A stretch of 34,897 nt of DNA, taken from NCBI GenBank assembly GCA_025463555.1, contig JAODAS010000196.1, positions 1 to 34,897 of the forward strand, written 5' to 3'. How positions within the stretch are numbered: the first letter of the stretch is position 1; every line of letters starts with the position of its first letter. Positions 7,712 to 15,972 of this stretch are shown here, piece after piece. Made by a program: the position numbers and the translations under genes. The notes beneath the pieces were generated by a model. That model saw only the letters and a list, made by a program, of their open reading frames with translations. It was not told the DNA's origin and made no database searches. This stretch comes from Schumannella sp. (GTDB lineage Bacteria > Actinomycetota > Actinomycetes > Actinomycetales > Microbacteriaceae).

Positions 7712-8532
7712 CCCCAGACCTCGCGCAGACCGTCGACCACGCGTGCAGCCTGCTCGAGCCCCGCCTCGGCCGACGCGCGACGGGCCGCCGGATCGAGCGA
7801 ATTCCTCCCGATCGCGTTCTTCGCGGCGCGGTCCGGAGAAACCACGAACGTGCGCACGCCGGGGCCGAGCGCATGGATCTGTGTCGCGACCGAGGAGCCA
7901 CGCGCGATCCCCGCGGTGACCGGAGCGAGCACCACGACGACGTCTGCTCCGGCCGCGAGGTGCACGTTCGCGGCATACGGGAATCCCCCGTCGAAGTAGG
8001 AATTACCCTCGATGTCGACCGTTGGCCAGACCAGCGGGACCGCACAACTCGCCGCCACAGCATCGATCAGGGGCACGCCGGAGGTGCGGTCGAAGACCCG
8101 CTGCTCGCCGCTGTCGGCGTCCGTCGCCGGAATCAGCAGCCGCCGCTCGGGCCAGGCATCCACCGGAATGCGTTTCTCGATCACGGCACGCCGCTGCTGC
8201 GCGGTGACCGTTCGCGCTTCCCGTGCCTGCCGCCCCAGCCTGGTGAGTCCGCGCCGGCGGTCGGGGTCGAGCCCGGCGACGACGTAGCGCAGGATCGTCG
8301 TGACGCCGATGCGCGCGGGCAACTCCGACGCGTCTCCGGCGAGTTGCGCCGAGTACAGATCGTCGAGGTCGCGGGTACCGGCGACCTGAGCGCCGACCGC
8401 GGCACCCGCGGAGGTGCCGACCACCAGGTCCGCTTCGCGCAAGCGGACACCTGCTCGCTCGAGTCCGAGAAGCATCCCGGTCTCCCAGGCGATACCGGTC
8501 ACACCACCGCCGCCCAGCACGAGTGCACGCAT
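7708..8532 (-). CDS. Patatin-like phospholipase family protein
   Basis: This 274-aa protein has all patatin landmarks: the oxyanion Gly-rich loop VLGGGGVTG near residues 5-12, the nucleophile elbow GTSAG (Ser41), and the catalytic Asp in YFDGGF in the second half. These enzymes are Ser-Asp dyad lipid acyl hydrolases. I see no signal peptide or membrane helix, so it is probably cytoplasmic and may act on membrane lipids. Transcription probably starts at the ATG, as TAGCCT lies 6 nt upstream. It overlaps the epimerase gene by 4 nt. Divergent from rpsT. Confidence 0.9.
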   Translation of the reverse strand: MRALVLGGGGVTGIAWETGMLLGLERAGVRLREADLVVGTSAGAAVGAQVAGTRDLDDLYSAQLAGDASELPARIGVTTILRYVVAGLDPDRRRGLTRLGRQAREARTVTAQQRRAVIEKRIPVDAWPERRLLIPATDADSGEQRVFDRTSGVPLIDAVAASCAVPLVWPTVDIEGNSYFDGGFPYAANVHLAAGADVVVVLAPVTAGIARGSSVATQIHALGPGVRTFVVSPDRAAKNAIGRNSLDPAARRASAEAGLEQAARVVDGLREVWG

Positions 8533-8538
8533 GCGCTC

Positions 8539-8544
8539 AGGCTA
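8539..8544 (-). promoter_or_regulatory. -10 element of a leaderless promoter (patatin-epimerase pair)
   Basis: GTAGCCTGAGCGCATG on the minus strand places TAGCCT 6 nt before the ATG. The same 16-mer precedes the ubiA-like gene at 32781-32796. Confidence 0.65.
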
Positions 8545-8601
8545 CGCCGCCGCGTTTGCTGCCCCAGCGCTGGACGCATTCCGCCGCGCCCAGGTCTCTG
8601 G

Positions 8602-8642
8602 TAACGTAGACCCTTGGTTTTGCGTGTGGTTTCCCACCACGC
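8602..8642 (+). promoter_or_regulatory. Putative rpsT promoter -10 and leader hairpin
   Basis: TAACGT (8602-8607) is a plausible -10, giving a leader of roughly 100 nt before rpsT. The start of the leader holds a small stem GTGGT/ACCAC (8626-8640) around TTCCC, with an extra GC pair outside. S20 synthesis is autoregulated in several bacteria, so a structured leader is expected, but no binding site is proven here. Confidence 0.4.
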
Positions 8643-8716
8643 GATTCGCCGAATGCGTTCCTCTACCGCGTCGGCAGGACATCCCATTCGACGCAGCAAA
8701 CGAAGGACAACTACGC

Positions 8717-8977
8717 ATGGCGAATATCAAGTCGCAGATCAAGCGCATCGGCACGAACAAGAAGGCCCAGGACCGCAACAAGGCGGTCCGCAGCGAGCTC
8801 AAGACCGCGATCCGCACCACGCGTGAGGCGATCGAGGCCGGGGACAAGGCGAAGGCCGCCGCGGCCCTCGTCGTCGCGACCAAGAAGCTGGACAAGGCCA
8901 CCAGCAAGGGCGTCATCCACGCCAACAACGCCGCGAACCGCAAGTCGGCCATCGCCAAGCAGGTCGCCGCGCTGTAA
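8717..8977 (+). CDS. rpsT: Small ribosomal subunit protein bS20
   Basis: This 86-aa, Lys/Ala-rich helical protein begins [22 protein letters not shown] and ends with [17 protein letters not shown], the typical bS20 pattern (start of the helix bundle and the conserved NxAxRxKS). It binds the 5' domain of 16S rRNA in the 30S subunit. The start is supported by AAGGA about 10 nt upstream; the track ORF that begins earlier adds leader sequence. It lies opposite holA on the complementary strand, a common actinobacterial arrangement. A strong bidirectional hairpin follows. Confidence 0.97.
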   Translation: MANIKSQIKRIGTNKKAQDRNKAVRSELKTAIRTTREAIEAGDKAKAAAALVVATKKLDKATSKGVIHANNAANRKSAIAKQVAAL

Positions 8978-8991
8978 ACACCGTCAGTGTG

Positions 8992-9025
8992 CTTCGGGCT
9001 CGCTCCTTCGGGAGCGGGCCCGAAG
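8992..9025. terminator. Bidirectional terminator between rpsT and holA
   Basis: CTTCGGGCTCGCTCC and GGAGCGGGCCCGAAG form a 15-bp stem (one wobble pair) closed by a TTCG tetraloop, followed by TCGTTT on the plus strand. It starts 14 nt after the rpsT stop and 5 nt beyond the holA stop, so it can serve both convergent genes. Confidence 0.88.
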
Positions 9026-9030
9026 TCGTT

Positions 9031-10047
9031 TCAGCCTCGACGGCTGAGCGCCTCGACGAGCCGCTCGAGGGCGTAGACGGGGTCACGGCCGCCGCCCTTG
9101 ACCTGCGCGTCGGTGTCGGCGAGCGCCTCGATGGCGCGGCCGAGGCCGGCGTCGGTCCAGCCCTGCAGGTCGCGGCGAGCCCGATCCACCTGCCAGGGCG
9201 CGAGCCCGAACCTCTGCGCGAGCTCCCCTGATCCGCCGCGCGCGCCGGACAGCTTCGCCATGGTGCGGATCTTGCTGGCGATCGCCGCGATCATCGGCAC
9301 CGGGTCGGCACCCGATGCAAGCGCGTGCCGCAGCAGCCCGAGCGCTTCGCCGTGCCGGCCGGCGATGGCGGCGTCGGCGACGGCGAAGGCATTCGCCTCT
9401 ACCCGGCCGCCGTAGTAGCGGGCGACGACCTGCTCGGTGATCTCGTCGTCGGTGTCGGCAAGAAGCTGGCGGACCGCGGCCGCGAGTTCGGCCAGATCTT
9501 CGGAGAACGCCGACACGAGCGCCCGCTGTGCGCCCGGACTCGCGCGCCTGCGGGCGGCGGTGAACTCGGCGTGCACGAAATCGAGCTTCTCGGCGTCGCG
9601 TTTGAGTTCGGCGCAGACGATCTCGATGCCGCCGCCGGTGCCCGCCCGGATCGCGTCGAGCAGCTTCTTGCCGCGCACGCCACCCGCGTGACGCAACACC
9701 AGATAGGTGTCATCGGCAGGGTTTTCGAGGTAGCCGAGAGCCTCGTCGAGAAAGGCGTCGCTCGTCTTCTCGACACCGTCGACGCGGATGAATCGTGGCT
9801 CGCCGAACAGGCTGGGGCTCGCCACAGTCAGCAGTTCACCCGGCGCGTAGTTGGCGGCGTCGAGTTCCGCGATCTCGAGCGACGGGTCTTCGGCCTTGAG
9901 GATGTCGCGCAGCAGGCGGATCGCGCGATCGGCGAGCACCGCCTCGGTACCGCTGACCAGCACCACCGGGGCCGGACGAATCGCGTCCCACGACAGCTGC
10001 GGGATGGCGGCCTTGGTCGCCGGACTCCGCCTTGTGGGTGCCGCCAT
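9031..10047 (-). CDS. holA: DNA polymerase III subunit delta
   Basis: This 338-aa protein matches the HolA clamp-loader subunit: VVLVSGTEAVLADRAIRLL at the N-terminus, the ELDAANYAPGELLTVASPSLFGEPRF segment typical of delta, VLRHAGGVRGKKLLD, and a C-terminal alpha-helical collar domain with IASKIRTMAKL. Delta opens the beta sliding clamp during loading. The ATG at 10047 has AGAGGAC 4 nt upstream. It is followed by a terminator shared with rpsT. Upstream is comEC, with a 59-bp gap that holds a tandem repeat with -10-like hexamers, so it may be transcribed both with comEC and independently. Confidence 0.94.
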   Translation of the reverse strand: MAAPTRRSPATKAAIPQLSWDAIRPAPVVLVSGTEAVLADRAIRLLRDILKAEDPSLEIAELDAANYAPGELLTVASPSLFGEPRFIRVDGVEKTSDAFLDEALGYLENPADDTYLVLRHAGGVRGKKLLDAIRAGTGGGIEIVCAELKRDAEKLDFVHAEFTAARRRASPGAQRALVSAFSEDLAELAAAVRQLLADTDDEITEQVVARYYGGRVEANAFAVADAAIAGRHGEALGLLRHALASGADPVPMIAAIASKIRTMAKLSGARGGSGELAQRFGLAPWQVDRARRDLQGWTDAGLGRAIEALADTDAQVKGGGRDPVYALERLVEALSRRG

Positions 10048-10069
10048 GGTCGTCCTCTCGATCGCTCCC

Positions 10070-10112
10070 AGACTATCCGGCGGCGCAGACTATCCGGCGG
10101 CGCAGACTATCC
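10070..10112. repeat. Tandem 17-bp repeat between comEC and holA
   Basis: The unit AGACTATCCGGCGGCGC occurs twice exactly (10070-10086, 10087-10103), with the first 9 bp of a third copy ending at 10112. On the minus strand each copy holds TAGTCT, giving three -10-like hexamers 17 bp apart. The comEC stop codon TAG lies in the partial copy. Confidence 0.9.
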
Positions 10113-12377
10113 ACCGCGCTCGGTCCACACGCGCACGCGCCCATCGCCCGCCGGCGCGACGAGGATGAGCCCGTCGAGGTCGGAGCGCAGAGCGGCTGTG
10201 CCCACCGCGGTGAGTACGTCCAGCAGCTTGCGGGTGGGGTGCCCGTAGGTGTTGTCCGCGCCGACGCCGATCAGACCGACGGTCGCCTGGATCGCCTCGT
10301 AGAGCTGGGGCGCCTGGTCCGCGGAGCCGTGGTGCGCGACCTTGACCACATCAACGTGAGCGGGGTGGGCAGCGGCGAGGAGCCGCAGCTGCGATTCCTC
10401 GCCCAGGTCACCCAGGAACAGCCCGCTCAGGCAGTCGCAGCGCGCCGGCGTCACGAGGATCGTGACGCTGGCCGGATTTCCCGGCTCGACACCCGATGGC
10501 GGTGGCCAGACCACCTGCCAGTCGAGGTCTCCGAGGGCGCCGTGTTCTCCACGGGAGACCTGGTCCACCTCGGCACCGGCGTTGCTCAATGCCCCGGCGA
10601 TGCGGGCGTCGCCCGGATCCGAGGCGGGCCCGATCAGCGCCCGGTCGACCCGCCCGATGACCGCATCCACCCCGCCGACGTGGTCGAGGTCGTAGTGGGT
10701 GAGGACCAGCAACTGGATGCGATCGATGCCGAGCTGATCGAGGCAGGTCGCCAGCCGCGCGGGCTTCGGTCCCGTGTCGATGACCGCGATCTGACCCCGA
10801 CTGCGCACGACGGCCGCGTCCCCCTGCCCGATGTCGCACAGCGCGAACTCCCAGTCGCCCGGCCGGCCCAGTTCGACGGCGATCTTGCCGCCGGCGACCG
10901 TTCCCGTGTAGGCGATCAGGGCGATCACCAATCCGCCGCGGAGCAGCACCCGCACCCGCGGCGGGCCGGCCCCCACGAGAAGCATGATCAGCGCGACGGA
11001 GATGAGGATGAGCAATCCGACACCGAGCGGGCCGGTGGGCCAGGGACTGCGTGCGCCGGGCAACCCGGCGGTGAAGGTCGCGACCGCGGCGATCCAGCTG
11101 GACGGGACCCATGCCACCCAGGCGATCGCGGTCGCCACCCCGGGAGCGATCGGCGTCAGGAGGCACGACGCGAGACCGGCGACGGTCGCGAGCGGCGCCG
11201 CCGGCTCTGCAAGCACGTTGGCCACCACGCCGTACACCGGGAGGGCCGGGTCGAGCATGAGCAGAACCGGCTGACAGGCCAGTTGCGCCGCGAAGGGCAC
11301 CGCCACCAGGAACGCCACTCCCCGCGGCAGGACCCGCGCGAACGCCTGTGCGATCGGCAACGCGAGACACAGGAGTCCCGCGGTCGCGAGGACGCTGAGC
11401 ACGAAGCCGTAGCTACGTGACAGCCATGGATCGGTGACCAGCAGGACGATCACGGCTGCGCACAGCAACGGGATGCCGCGGCCCGGTCGCGAGAGCGCCA
11501 GCGCCGCCAGCGCGATGCCCGCCATCACCGCCGCGCGGAGCACGCTCGGCTGCGGCGTCACGAGGAGCACGAACCCGGCGAGCGCCGCTGACGCCGCGGC
11601 GACGCGACCCCAACGTGGAACACCTGCCCCCGCCGCGACAGCGAAGACCAGACCCACCACGATGGCGCAGTTGGATCCCGATACCGCGGTGAGATGGCTC
11701 AGCGAAGCCGTCTTCATGTCGGAGTCGAGCCCCGGGTCGACGGCGGTGGTGTCGCCGATCGCGAGGCCGGGCAGCAAGCCCGCGCCGAGGCCGGGAAGGT
11801 CGGAGACGAGGGCGGTGAACCGGGCCCGGAGCGCGCCCGCCGCGGCGACCGCTCCGCCGGCGGACGCGACGTGCTGCACCGGCCCGCGGGCGAACACCAG
11901 GAACGCCACGTCCTCGCCCGGGTCCGATCGCCGGAGCGAACCGCTGACCTCGAGCACATCGCCGATGGCGGCGCCCCCGACGGCTGCATCGCCGGGCTGC
12001 CCGAAGACGAGCACGGGAACGCCGCCCACCGTGCCGCGCACGCGCCCGGCAACCGGAGGACCGGTCACGGCGACCGACAGCGGGACCGTTCGCGACGAGT
12101 GTGCTGCTGCCAGCATGTCGGGCGGCTCTCGGCCGGGAGCAGCCAGCACCACGGCCGAGAGGACGATCGCACCGGCGATCAGCCCCAGAGCGACCGTCGC
12201 GGACCAGGATCGCGCGCCACGCGCCAGAGTCACGGTCACTCCTGCCCCGAGCCACAGCGCGACACAGACGAGCCCGAGCACCGGTTCGTTATCCCGAATG
12301 CCGACGGCCACCGCGGCGACCACCCATGCGAACACCGCTGCGGGAACCAGACGCAGATCGCGGGTACCGATCTTCAC
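10107..12377 (-). CDS. comEC: ComEC/Rec2 family DNA uptake channel protein
   Basis: This 756-aa polytopic membrane protein starts with two or three hydrophobic helices and a DUF4131-like OB domain. The Competence domain follows, with the hallmark LTAVSGSNCAIVVGL and about eight membrane segments. A C-terminal metallo-beta-lactamase-like domain carries LTHYDLDHVGG and VKVAHHGSADQ. ComEC forms the inner-membrane channel for single-stranded DNA during transformation. The start is GTG at 12377, overlapping the comEA stop (GTGA). Length and domain order are complete. Whether the organism is naturally competent cannot be judged here; no pilus genes are present. Confidence 0.95.
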   Translation of the reverse strand: MKIGTRDLRLVPAAVFAWVVAAVAVGIRDNEPVLGLVCVALWLGAGVTVTLARGARSWSATVALGLIAGAIVLSAVVLAAPGREPPDMLAAAHSSRTVPLSVAVTGPPVAGRVRGTVGGVPVLVFGQPGDAAVGGAAIGDVLEVSGSLRRSDPGEDVAFLVFARGPVQHVASAGGAVAAAGALRARFTALVSDLPGLGAGLLPGLAIGDTTAVDPGLDSDMKTASLSHLTAVSGSNCAIVVGLVFAVAAGAGVPRWGRVAAASAALAGFVLLVTPQPSVLRAAVMAGIALAALALSRPGRGIPLLCAAVIVLLVTDPWLSRSYGFVLSVLATAGLLCLALPIAQAFARVLPRGVAFLVAVPFAAQLACQPVLLMLDPALPVYGVVANVLAEPAAPLATVAGLASCLLTPIAPGVATAIAWVAWVPSSWIAAVATFTAGLPGARSPWPTGPLGVGLLILISVALIMLLVGAGPPRVRVLLRGGLVIALIAYTGTVAGGKIAVELGRPGDWEFALCDIGQGDAAVVRSRGQIAVIDTGPKPARLATCLDQLGIDRIQLLVLTHYDLDHVGGVDAVIGRVDRALIGPASDPGDARIAGALSNAGAEVDQVSRGEHGALGDLDWQVVWPPPSGVEPGNPASVTILVTPARCDCLSGLFLGDLGEESQLRLLAAAHPAHVDVVKVAHHGSADQAPQLYEAIQATVGLIGVGADNTYGHPTRKLLDVLTAVGTAALRSDLDGLILVAPAGDGRVRVWTERGG

Positions 12378-13000
12378 ACCGTCACCAGATCGCGGAGCCC
12401 CTCGAACGTCGCATTTCCGATTCCGGGAACAGCGAGCAGGTCCTCGACCGCCGAGAACGGGCCGTTCTTGTCCCGCCAGTCGATGATGCGTTGCGCCATC
12501 GCCGGGCCGATGCGCGGCAGCGTCTCGAGCGCGGTCGCGTCGGCCGTGTTCAGGTTCACCTTGGCAGCGGGGGTTGTCGCGCCTGCGGCCGACCCGCTCC
12601 CGGTCACCGCCTCGCCCACAGCCGGCACGATGATCTGCTCACCGTCGCTGAGGAATCGCGCGAGGTTGATCGCCGCCGTATCGGCTTGCGGGGTGAATCC
12701 GCCCGCTGCGGCGACGATGTCGACCGCCCTGTCGCCGTCGTGAAGCGAGTAGAGACCGGGCTGCTCGACCTGGCCGAGGATGTGGACATAGATCACCGAG
12801 CCGTCCCCGGCATCCGGTGTCGCCTGCGAAGTCGTGCCCGGTCTCGGACCCGGTGGCGCGATCGTCGCGGACGAGCCGTGCGGGGTGACCGCGGTGAGAA
12901 GCACGGCGACCCCCGCACCCACCAACGCGAGGACGAGTGCGGCTCCCGCACCGACCCGCAGCCGCGCTCGCCGGGGGTCGGGAACGGGGGCGGCGCTCAT
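12374..13000 (-). CDS. comEA: ComEA family helix-hairpin-helix DNA-binding protein
   Basis: This 208-aa protein has one N-terminal membrane anchor (GAGAALVLALVGAGVAVLL, about residues 17-35), then an SLBB domain (VIYVHILGQVEQPGLYSL to the GEQIIVP region). Two helix-hairpin-helix motifs close the protein: VNLNTADATALETLPRIG and VEDLLAVPGIG. ComEA binds incoming double-stranded DNA outside the membrane and passes it to ComEC, encoded next with a 4-nt overlap. TAACGT lies 6 nt before the ATG, suggesting a leaderless transcript that starts the comEA-comEC-holA unit. Confidence 0.95.
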   Translation of the reverse strand: MSAAPVPDPRRARLRVGAGAALVLALVGAGVAVLLTAVTPHGSSATIAPPGPRPGTTSQATPDAGDGSVIYVHILGQVEQPGLYSLHDGDRAVDIVAAAGGFTPQADTAAINLARFLSDGEQIIVPAVGEAVTGSGSAAGATTPAAKVNLNTADATALETLPRIGPAMAQRIIDWRDKNGPFSAVEDLLAVPGIGNATFEGLRDLVTV

Positions 13001-13006
13001 CCCCTC

Positions 13007-13012
13007 ACGTTA
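13007..13012 (-). promoter_or_regulatory. -10 element of a leaderless promoter (comEA)
   Basis: TAACGT lies exactly 6 nt before the comEA ATG on the minus strand. There is no Shine-Dalgarno: the six bases between are GAGGGG, too close to the start to act as one. Confidence 0.55.
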
Positions 13013-13084
13013 GGAAAGCGCCCGGGTGACGGTGACGCCGCCAGACGGATCCGGGGATGATCCGGGACGATCGCGCAGGGGAAG

Positions 13085-13116
13085 GAGGAGACCCGCTCCC
13101 GAGGAGACCCGCTCCC
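13085..13116. repeat. Tandem 16-bp duplication upstream of comEA
   Basis: GAGGAGACCCGCTCCC occurs twice in direct tandem with no mismatch. It lies in the 137-bp gap between the 57-aa ORF and comEA. Each unit can form only a weak 4-bp stem (GGAG/CTCC). Just before it, at about 13049-13068, GATCCGGG also occurs twice. Confidence 0.88.
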
Positions 13117-13137
13117 CGGGACAGACGCAGCGCGCCG

Positions 13138-13311
13138 CTACTCCTCTTCGACGGCCAGCTCGCTCAGAGCGACCGTGTGTCCCTTCGTGCAGCGATATCC
13201 GGTCAGCACGGGCGCGTTCGCACCCGGCTTGCCCGGCCTCGGGTTGCTGGGCGCACCCATGATCGGGGTGAGGCGTCCGCCGTCTTCGCGGGGGCATTCC
13301 AGTGCAGCCAT
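13138..13311 (-). CDS. Small 57-aa ORF immediately downstream of leuS, unknown function
   Basis: This ORF is too short for the supplied track. From the ATG at 13311 it reads MAALECPREDGGRLTPIMGA and ends YRCTKGHTVALSELAVEEE. It starts 2 nt after the leuS stop, with AAAGG (inside the end of leuS) 7 nt upstream of the ATG, so it looks translationally linked to leuS. Its third codon positions are mostly G/C, as in its neighbours. Cys6, Cys41 and His44 are its only likely metal ligands (the RCTKGH segment recalls a single-knuckle zinc site), but I do not recognise a family. The longer track ORF across this stretch (13010-13363) is another frame and overlaps leuS. Confidence 0.72.
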   Translation of the reverse strand: MAALECPREDGGRLTPIMGAPSNPRPGKPGANAPVLTGYRCTKGHTVALSELAVEEE

Positions 13312-13313
13312 GA

Positions 13314-15911
13314 TCAGCCTTTCGTGGCGACGTTGACGACGCGCGGGGCCCGCACGATGACATTCACGATCTCGCGGTCGCCGACCGCGCGGATGAAGCC
13401 GGGAGTCGCACGGGCGAGCTTCTCGAGCTCCTCCGCGCCGATCGTCGGCGAGACCTCGAGCTTGTCACGCACCTTGCCGTCGACCTGCACGATCGCGGTC
13501 ACGGATTCCTCGACGAGCAGGTTCGCATCCGGCTTGCGTAGACCGGCGACCGAGATCGAACCCGTGTAGCCGAGGCGCTCCCACATGTCCTCGGCGGTGT
13601 GTGGCGCGAACAGCGACAGCAGAACGGCGACGACCTCGATCGCCTCCCGCACGGCGGGGTCTGCCGCGCCGGGACCGGTGTCGATCGCCTTGCGGATCGC
13701 GTTCACCAACTCCATCAGCCGGGCGACCACGACGTTGAACTTGAAGGCCTCCATGAGGCCGGGCGCGTCGGCCAGCAGGCGGTGCGTCTGACGGCGCAAC
13801 CCGACATCGCCGCCCTTCCACTCGACCTCCGGCTTCGATGTGACCTCGCCCGAGATGCGCCACGCGCGCGCCAGGAACTTCGACGAACCCGCGGGAGAGA
13901 CATCCGCCCAGTCGATGTTGTCTTCGGGCGGGCCGGCGAACGCCATCGTCAGGCGGATCGCGTCGGCCCCGTGTGAATCGAGCTCGGCGGCGAACTCCAC
14001 CAGGTTGCCGCGGGACTTGCTCATCGCCTTGCCGTCGAGCAGCACGCTGCCCTGGTTCAGCACCGCGCTGAACGGCTCGGTGAACGAGATGTAGCCCAGA
14101 TCGAACAGCACCTTCGTGATGAATCGCGCGTACAGCAGGTGCAGGATGGCGTGCTCCACACCCCCGACGTACTGGTCGATCGGAGCCCACTTCTCCGCCT
14201 CGGCGGGATCGAACGCACGGTCGGGATCGTTCGGGTTCAGGTACCGCAGGAAGTACCACGACGAGTCGACGAACGTGTCCATCGTGTCCGGGTCGCGGCG
14301 TGCGGCCGAGCCGTCGGGCAGCGTCACATTCACCCAGTCGGTCGCGGCACCGAGCGGCGACGAACCCTTCGGCTTGAGGTCGAGCCCGTCGGTCGGCGGC
14401 AGTTCCACGGGCAGCTGATCTTCGGGCACCGGATGCAGCGAGCCATCGTCGCCGTGGATGATCGGTATCGGCGTTCCCCAGTAGCGCTGACGCGAGATGA
14501 GCCAGTCCCGCAGCCGGAACGTCTTCGCCGCACGGCCGGTTCCGGCCGCATCGAGGAGCTCGATCACTCGCTTGATCGCGTTCGACTTGCTGAGACCGTC
14601 GAGGGGACCCGAGTTGATCATCCGGCCGTCGCCGTGCAGTGCCTTGCCGGTCGCGACCGGGTCGAGCGGAGGCGTCAGATCCCCATCGTGAATCTGGCCC
14701 GACTCGAGCATCTCGGGCGTGATGACCGGCAGCGCACCCGTCACCGGGGCGTTCGTATCGACCACGACCCGCACCTCGAAGCCGAACTTCAGGGCGAAGT
14801 CGAGGTCACGCTGGTCGTGCGCCGGCACTCCCATGACCGCGCCGTGGCCGTAGTCGGCCAGTACGTAGTCGGCCGTCCAGACCGGGATCCGCTCGCCATT
14901 GACGGGGTTGATGGCCCAGCGCTCCAGCGAGATGCCGGTCTTCTCGCGGCCGGCGTCCTGGCGCTCGATCTCGGTCGACTTCTGCACCTGCTCCAGGTAG
15001 GCCGCGAACGCCTGCTGCACCTCGGGAGTCGACTCCGCAGCCAGTTGCGCGGCCAGATCGGAATCGGGAGCGACGACCATGAACGTCGCCCCATAGAGGG
15101 TGTCGGGACGCGTCGTGAACACGGTCACCGCATCCGGATGGCCCTCGATCACGAAGTCGACCTCGGCGCCGATCGAACGGCCGATCCAGTTGCGCTGCAT
15201 GGCCAGCACCTTCGACGGCCACGAGCCCTCGAGCTGATTCAGGTCATCCAGCAGGCGGTCGGCATAGTCGGTGATCTTGAAGTACCACTGGGTGAGCTTC
15301 TTCTTGACGACCACGGCACCCGAGCGCTCGCTCGTGCCGTCGGGTAGCACCTGCTCGTTGGCCAGCACGGTCTGATCGACCGGGTCCCAGTTGACCCAGC
15401 TGTCCTTGCGATAGGCGAGACCCTTCTCGTACAGCTTGAGGAACAGCCACTGGTTCCACTTGTAGTACTCGGGATCGGAGGTGTGCAGTTCGCGCGACCA
15501 GTCGAAGCTGATGCCATAGCGCTTGAAGCTGGCCTTCTGCTGCGCGATGTTGTCGTAGGTCCAGCCCCGCGGATCGATGCCGCGCTTGATCGCCGCGTTC
15601 TCGGCGGGCAGGCCGAACGAGTCCCAGCCGATCGGGTGCAGCACGTTGAAGCCCTGCTGACGCCAGTAGCGCGCGACGATGTCGCCGTACGCGAAAGCCT
15701 CGGCATGACCCATGTGCAGGTCGCCCGACGGGTAGGGGAACATGTCGAGGATGTACTTGCGCGGGCGGGTGTCACCCGGGTCGTCGCTGGCGTAGGGCTT
15801 CGTCTCGTCCCAGATCGCCATCCACTTGTCTTGGATCGCTGCGAAGTCGTACGCGTTCGCCTCATCGGCGTCGTCGTGGTGGGTGCTGTCGTGCTGATTC
15901 ACAGTCGTCAT
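13314..15911 (-). CDS. leuS: Leucine--tRNA ligase
   Basis: This 865-aa class Ia synthetase has the HIGH-like motif HMGH (residues 66-69, in [12 protein letters not shown]), and [14 protein letters not shown] just after. An editing (CP1) domain follows with [15 protein letters not shown] and [13 protein letters not shown], then the KMSKS-type signature [10 protein letters not shown], the anticodon-binding domain and a C-terminal extension. It charges tRNA-Leu. The order is complete and the length normal. The ATG at 15911 lacks a clear Shine-Dalgarno; only 61 bp separate it from pabB, with no T-box-like structure visible. It lies upstream of the 57-aa ORF. Confidence 0.98.
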   Translation of the reverse strand: MTTVNQHDSTHHDDADEANAYDFAAIQDKWMAIWDETKPYASDDPGDTRPRKYILDMFPYPSGDLHMGHAEAFAYGDIVARYWRQQGFNVLHPIGWDSFGLPAENAAIKRGIDPRGWTYDNIAQQKASFKRYGISFDWSRELHTSDPEYYKWNQWLFLKLYEKGLAYRKDSWVNWDPVDQTVLANEQVLPDGTSERSGAVVVKKKLTQWYFKITDYADRLLDDLNQLEGSWPSKVLAMQRNWIGRSIGAEVDFVIEGHPDAVTVFTTRPDTLYGATFMVVAPDSDLAAQLAAESTPEVQQAFAAYLEQVQKSTEIERQDAGREKTGISLERWAINPVNGERIPVWTADYVLADYGHGAVMGVPAHDQRDLDFALKFGFEVRVVVDTNAPVTGALPVITPEMLESGQIHDGDLTPPLDPVATGKALHGDGRMINSGPLDGLSKSNAIKRVIELLDAAGTGRAAKTFRLRDWLISRQRYWGTPIPIIHGDDGSLHPVPEDQLPVELPPTDGLDLKPKGSSPLGAATDWVNVTLPDGSAARRDPDTMDTFVDSSWYFLRYLNPNDPDRAFDPAEAEKWAPIDQYVGGVEHAILHLLYARFITKVLFDLGYISFTEPFSAVLNQGSVLLDGKAMSKSRGNLVEFAAELDSHGADAIRLTMAFAGPPEDNIDWADVSPAGSSKFLARAWRISGEVTSKPEVEWKGGDVGLRRQTHRLLADAPGLMEAFKFNVVVARLMELVNAIRKAIDTGPGAADPAVREAIEVVAVLLSLFAPHTAEDMWERLGYTGSISVAGLRKPDANLLVEESVTAIVQVDGKVRDKLEVSPTIGAEELEKLARATPGFIRAVGDREIVNVIVRAPRVVNVATKG

Positions 15912-15972
15912 TTCGGTGGAGAGATGAGGTGGATGCCGTGGCGACGACAGCTCTGGCGTCGCGGCATACGGG

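Noticed and set aside
10032-11420. Long plus-strand ORF (462 aa)
   Set aside because: It lies opposite comEC, which has clear conserved motifs. The antisense product is a low-complexity Arg/Asp/Gly-rich sequence without a recognisable domain, typical of GC-rich shadow ORFs.
13010-13363. Minus-strand ORF of 117 aa across the leuS end
   Set aside because: It is out of frame with leuS and with the 57-aa ORF, and its product lacks the coupling signals and composition of a coding sequence.
15912-15972. Possible T-box or other leader control of leuS
   Set aside because: The gap is only 61 bp and lacks a T-box-like conserved core; a short GCGACG/CGTCGC pairing is too weak to call.
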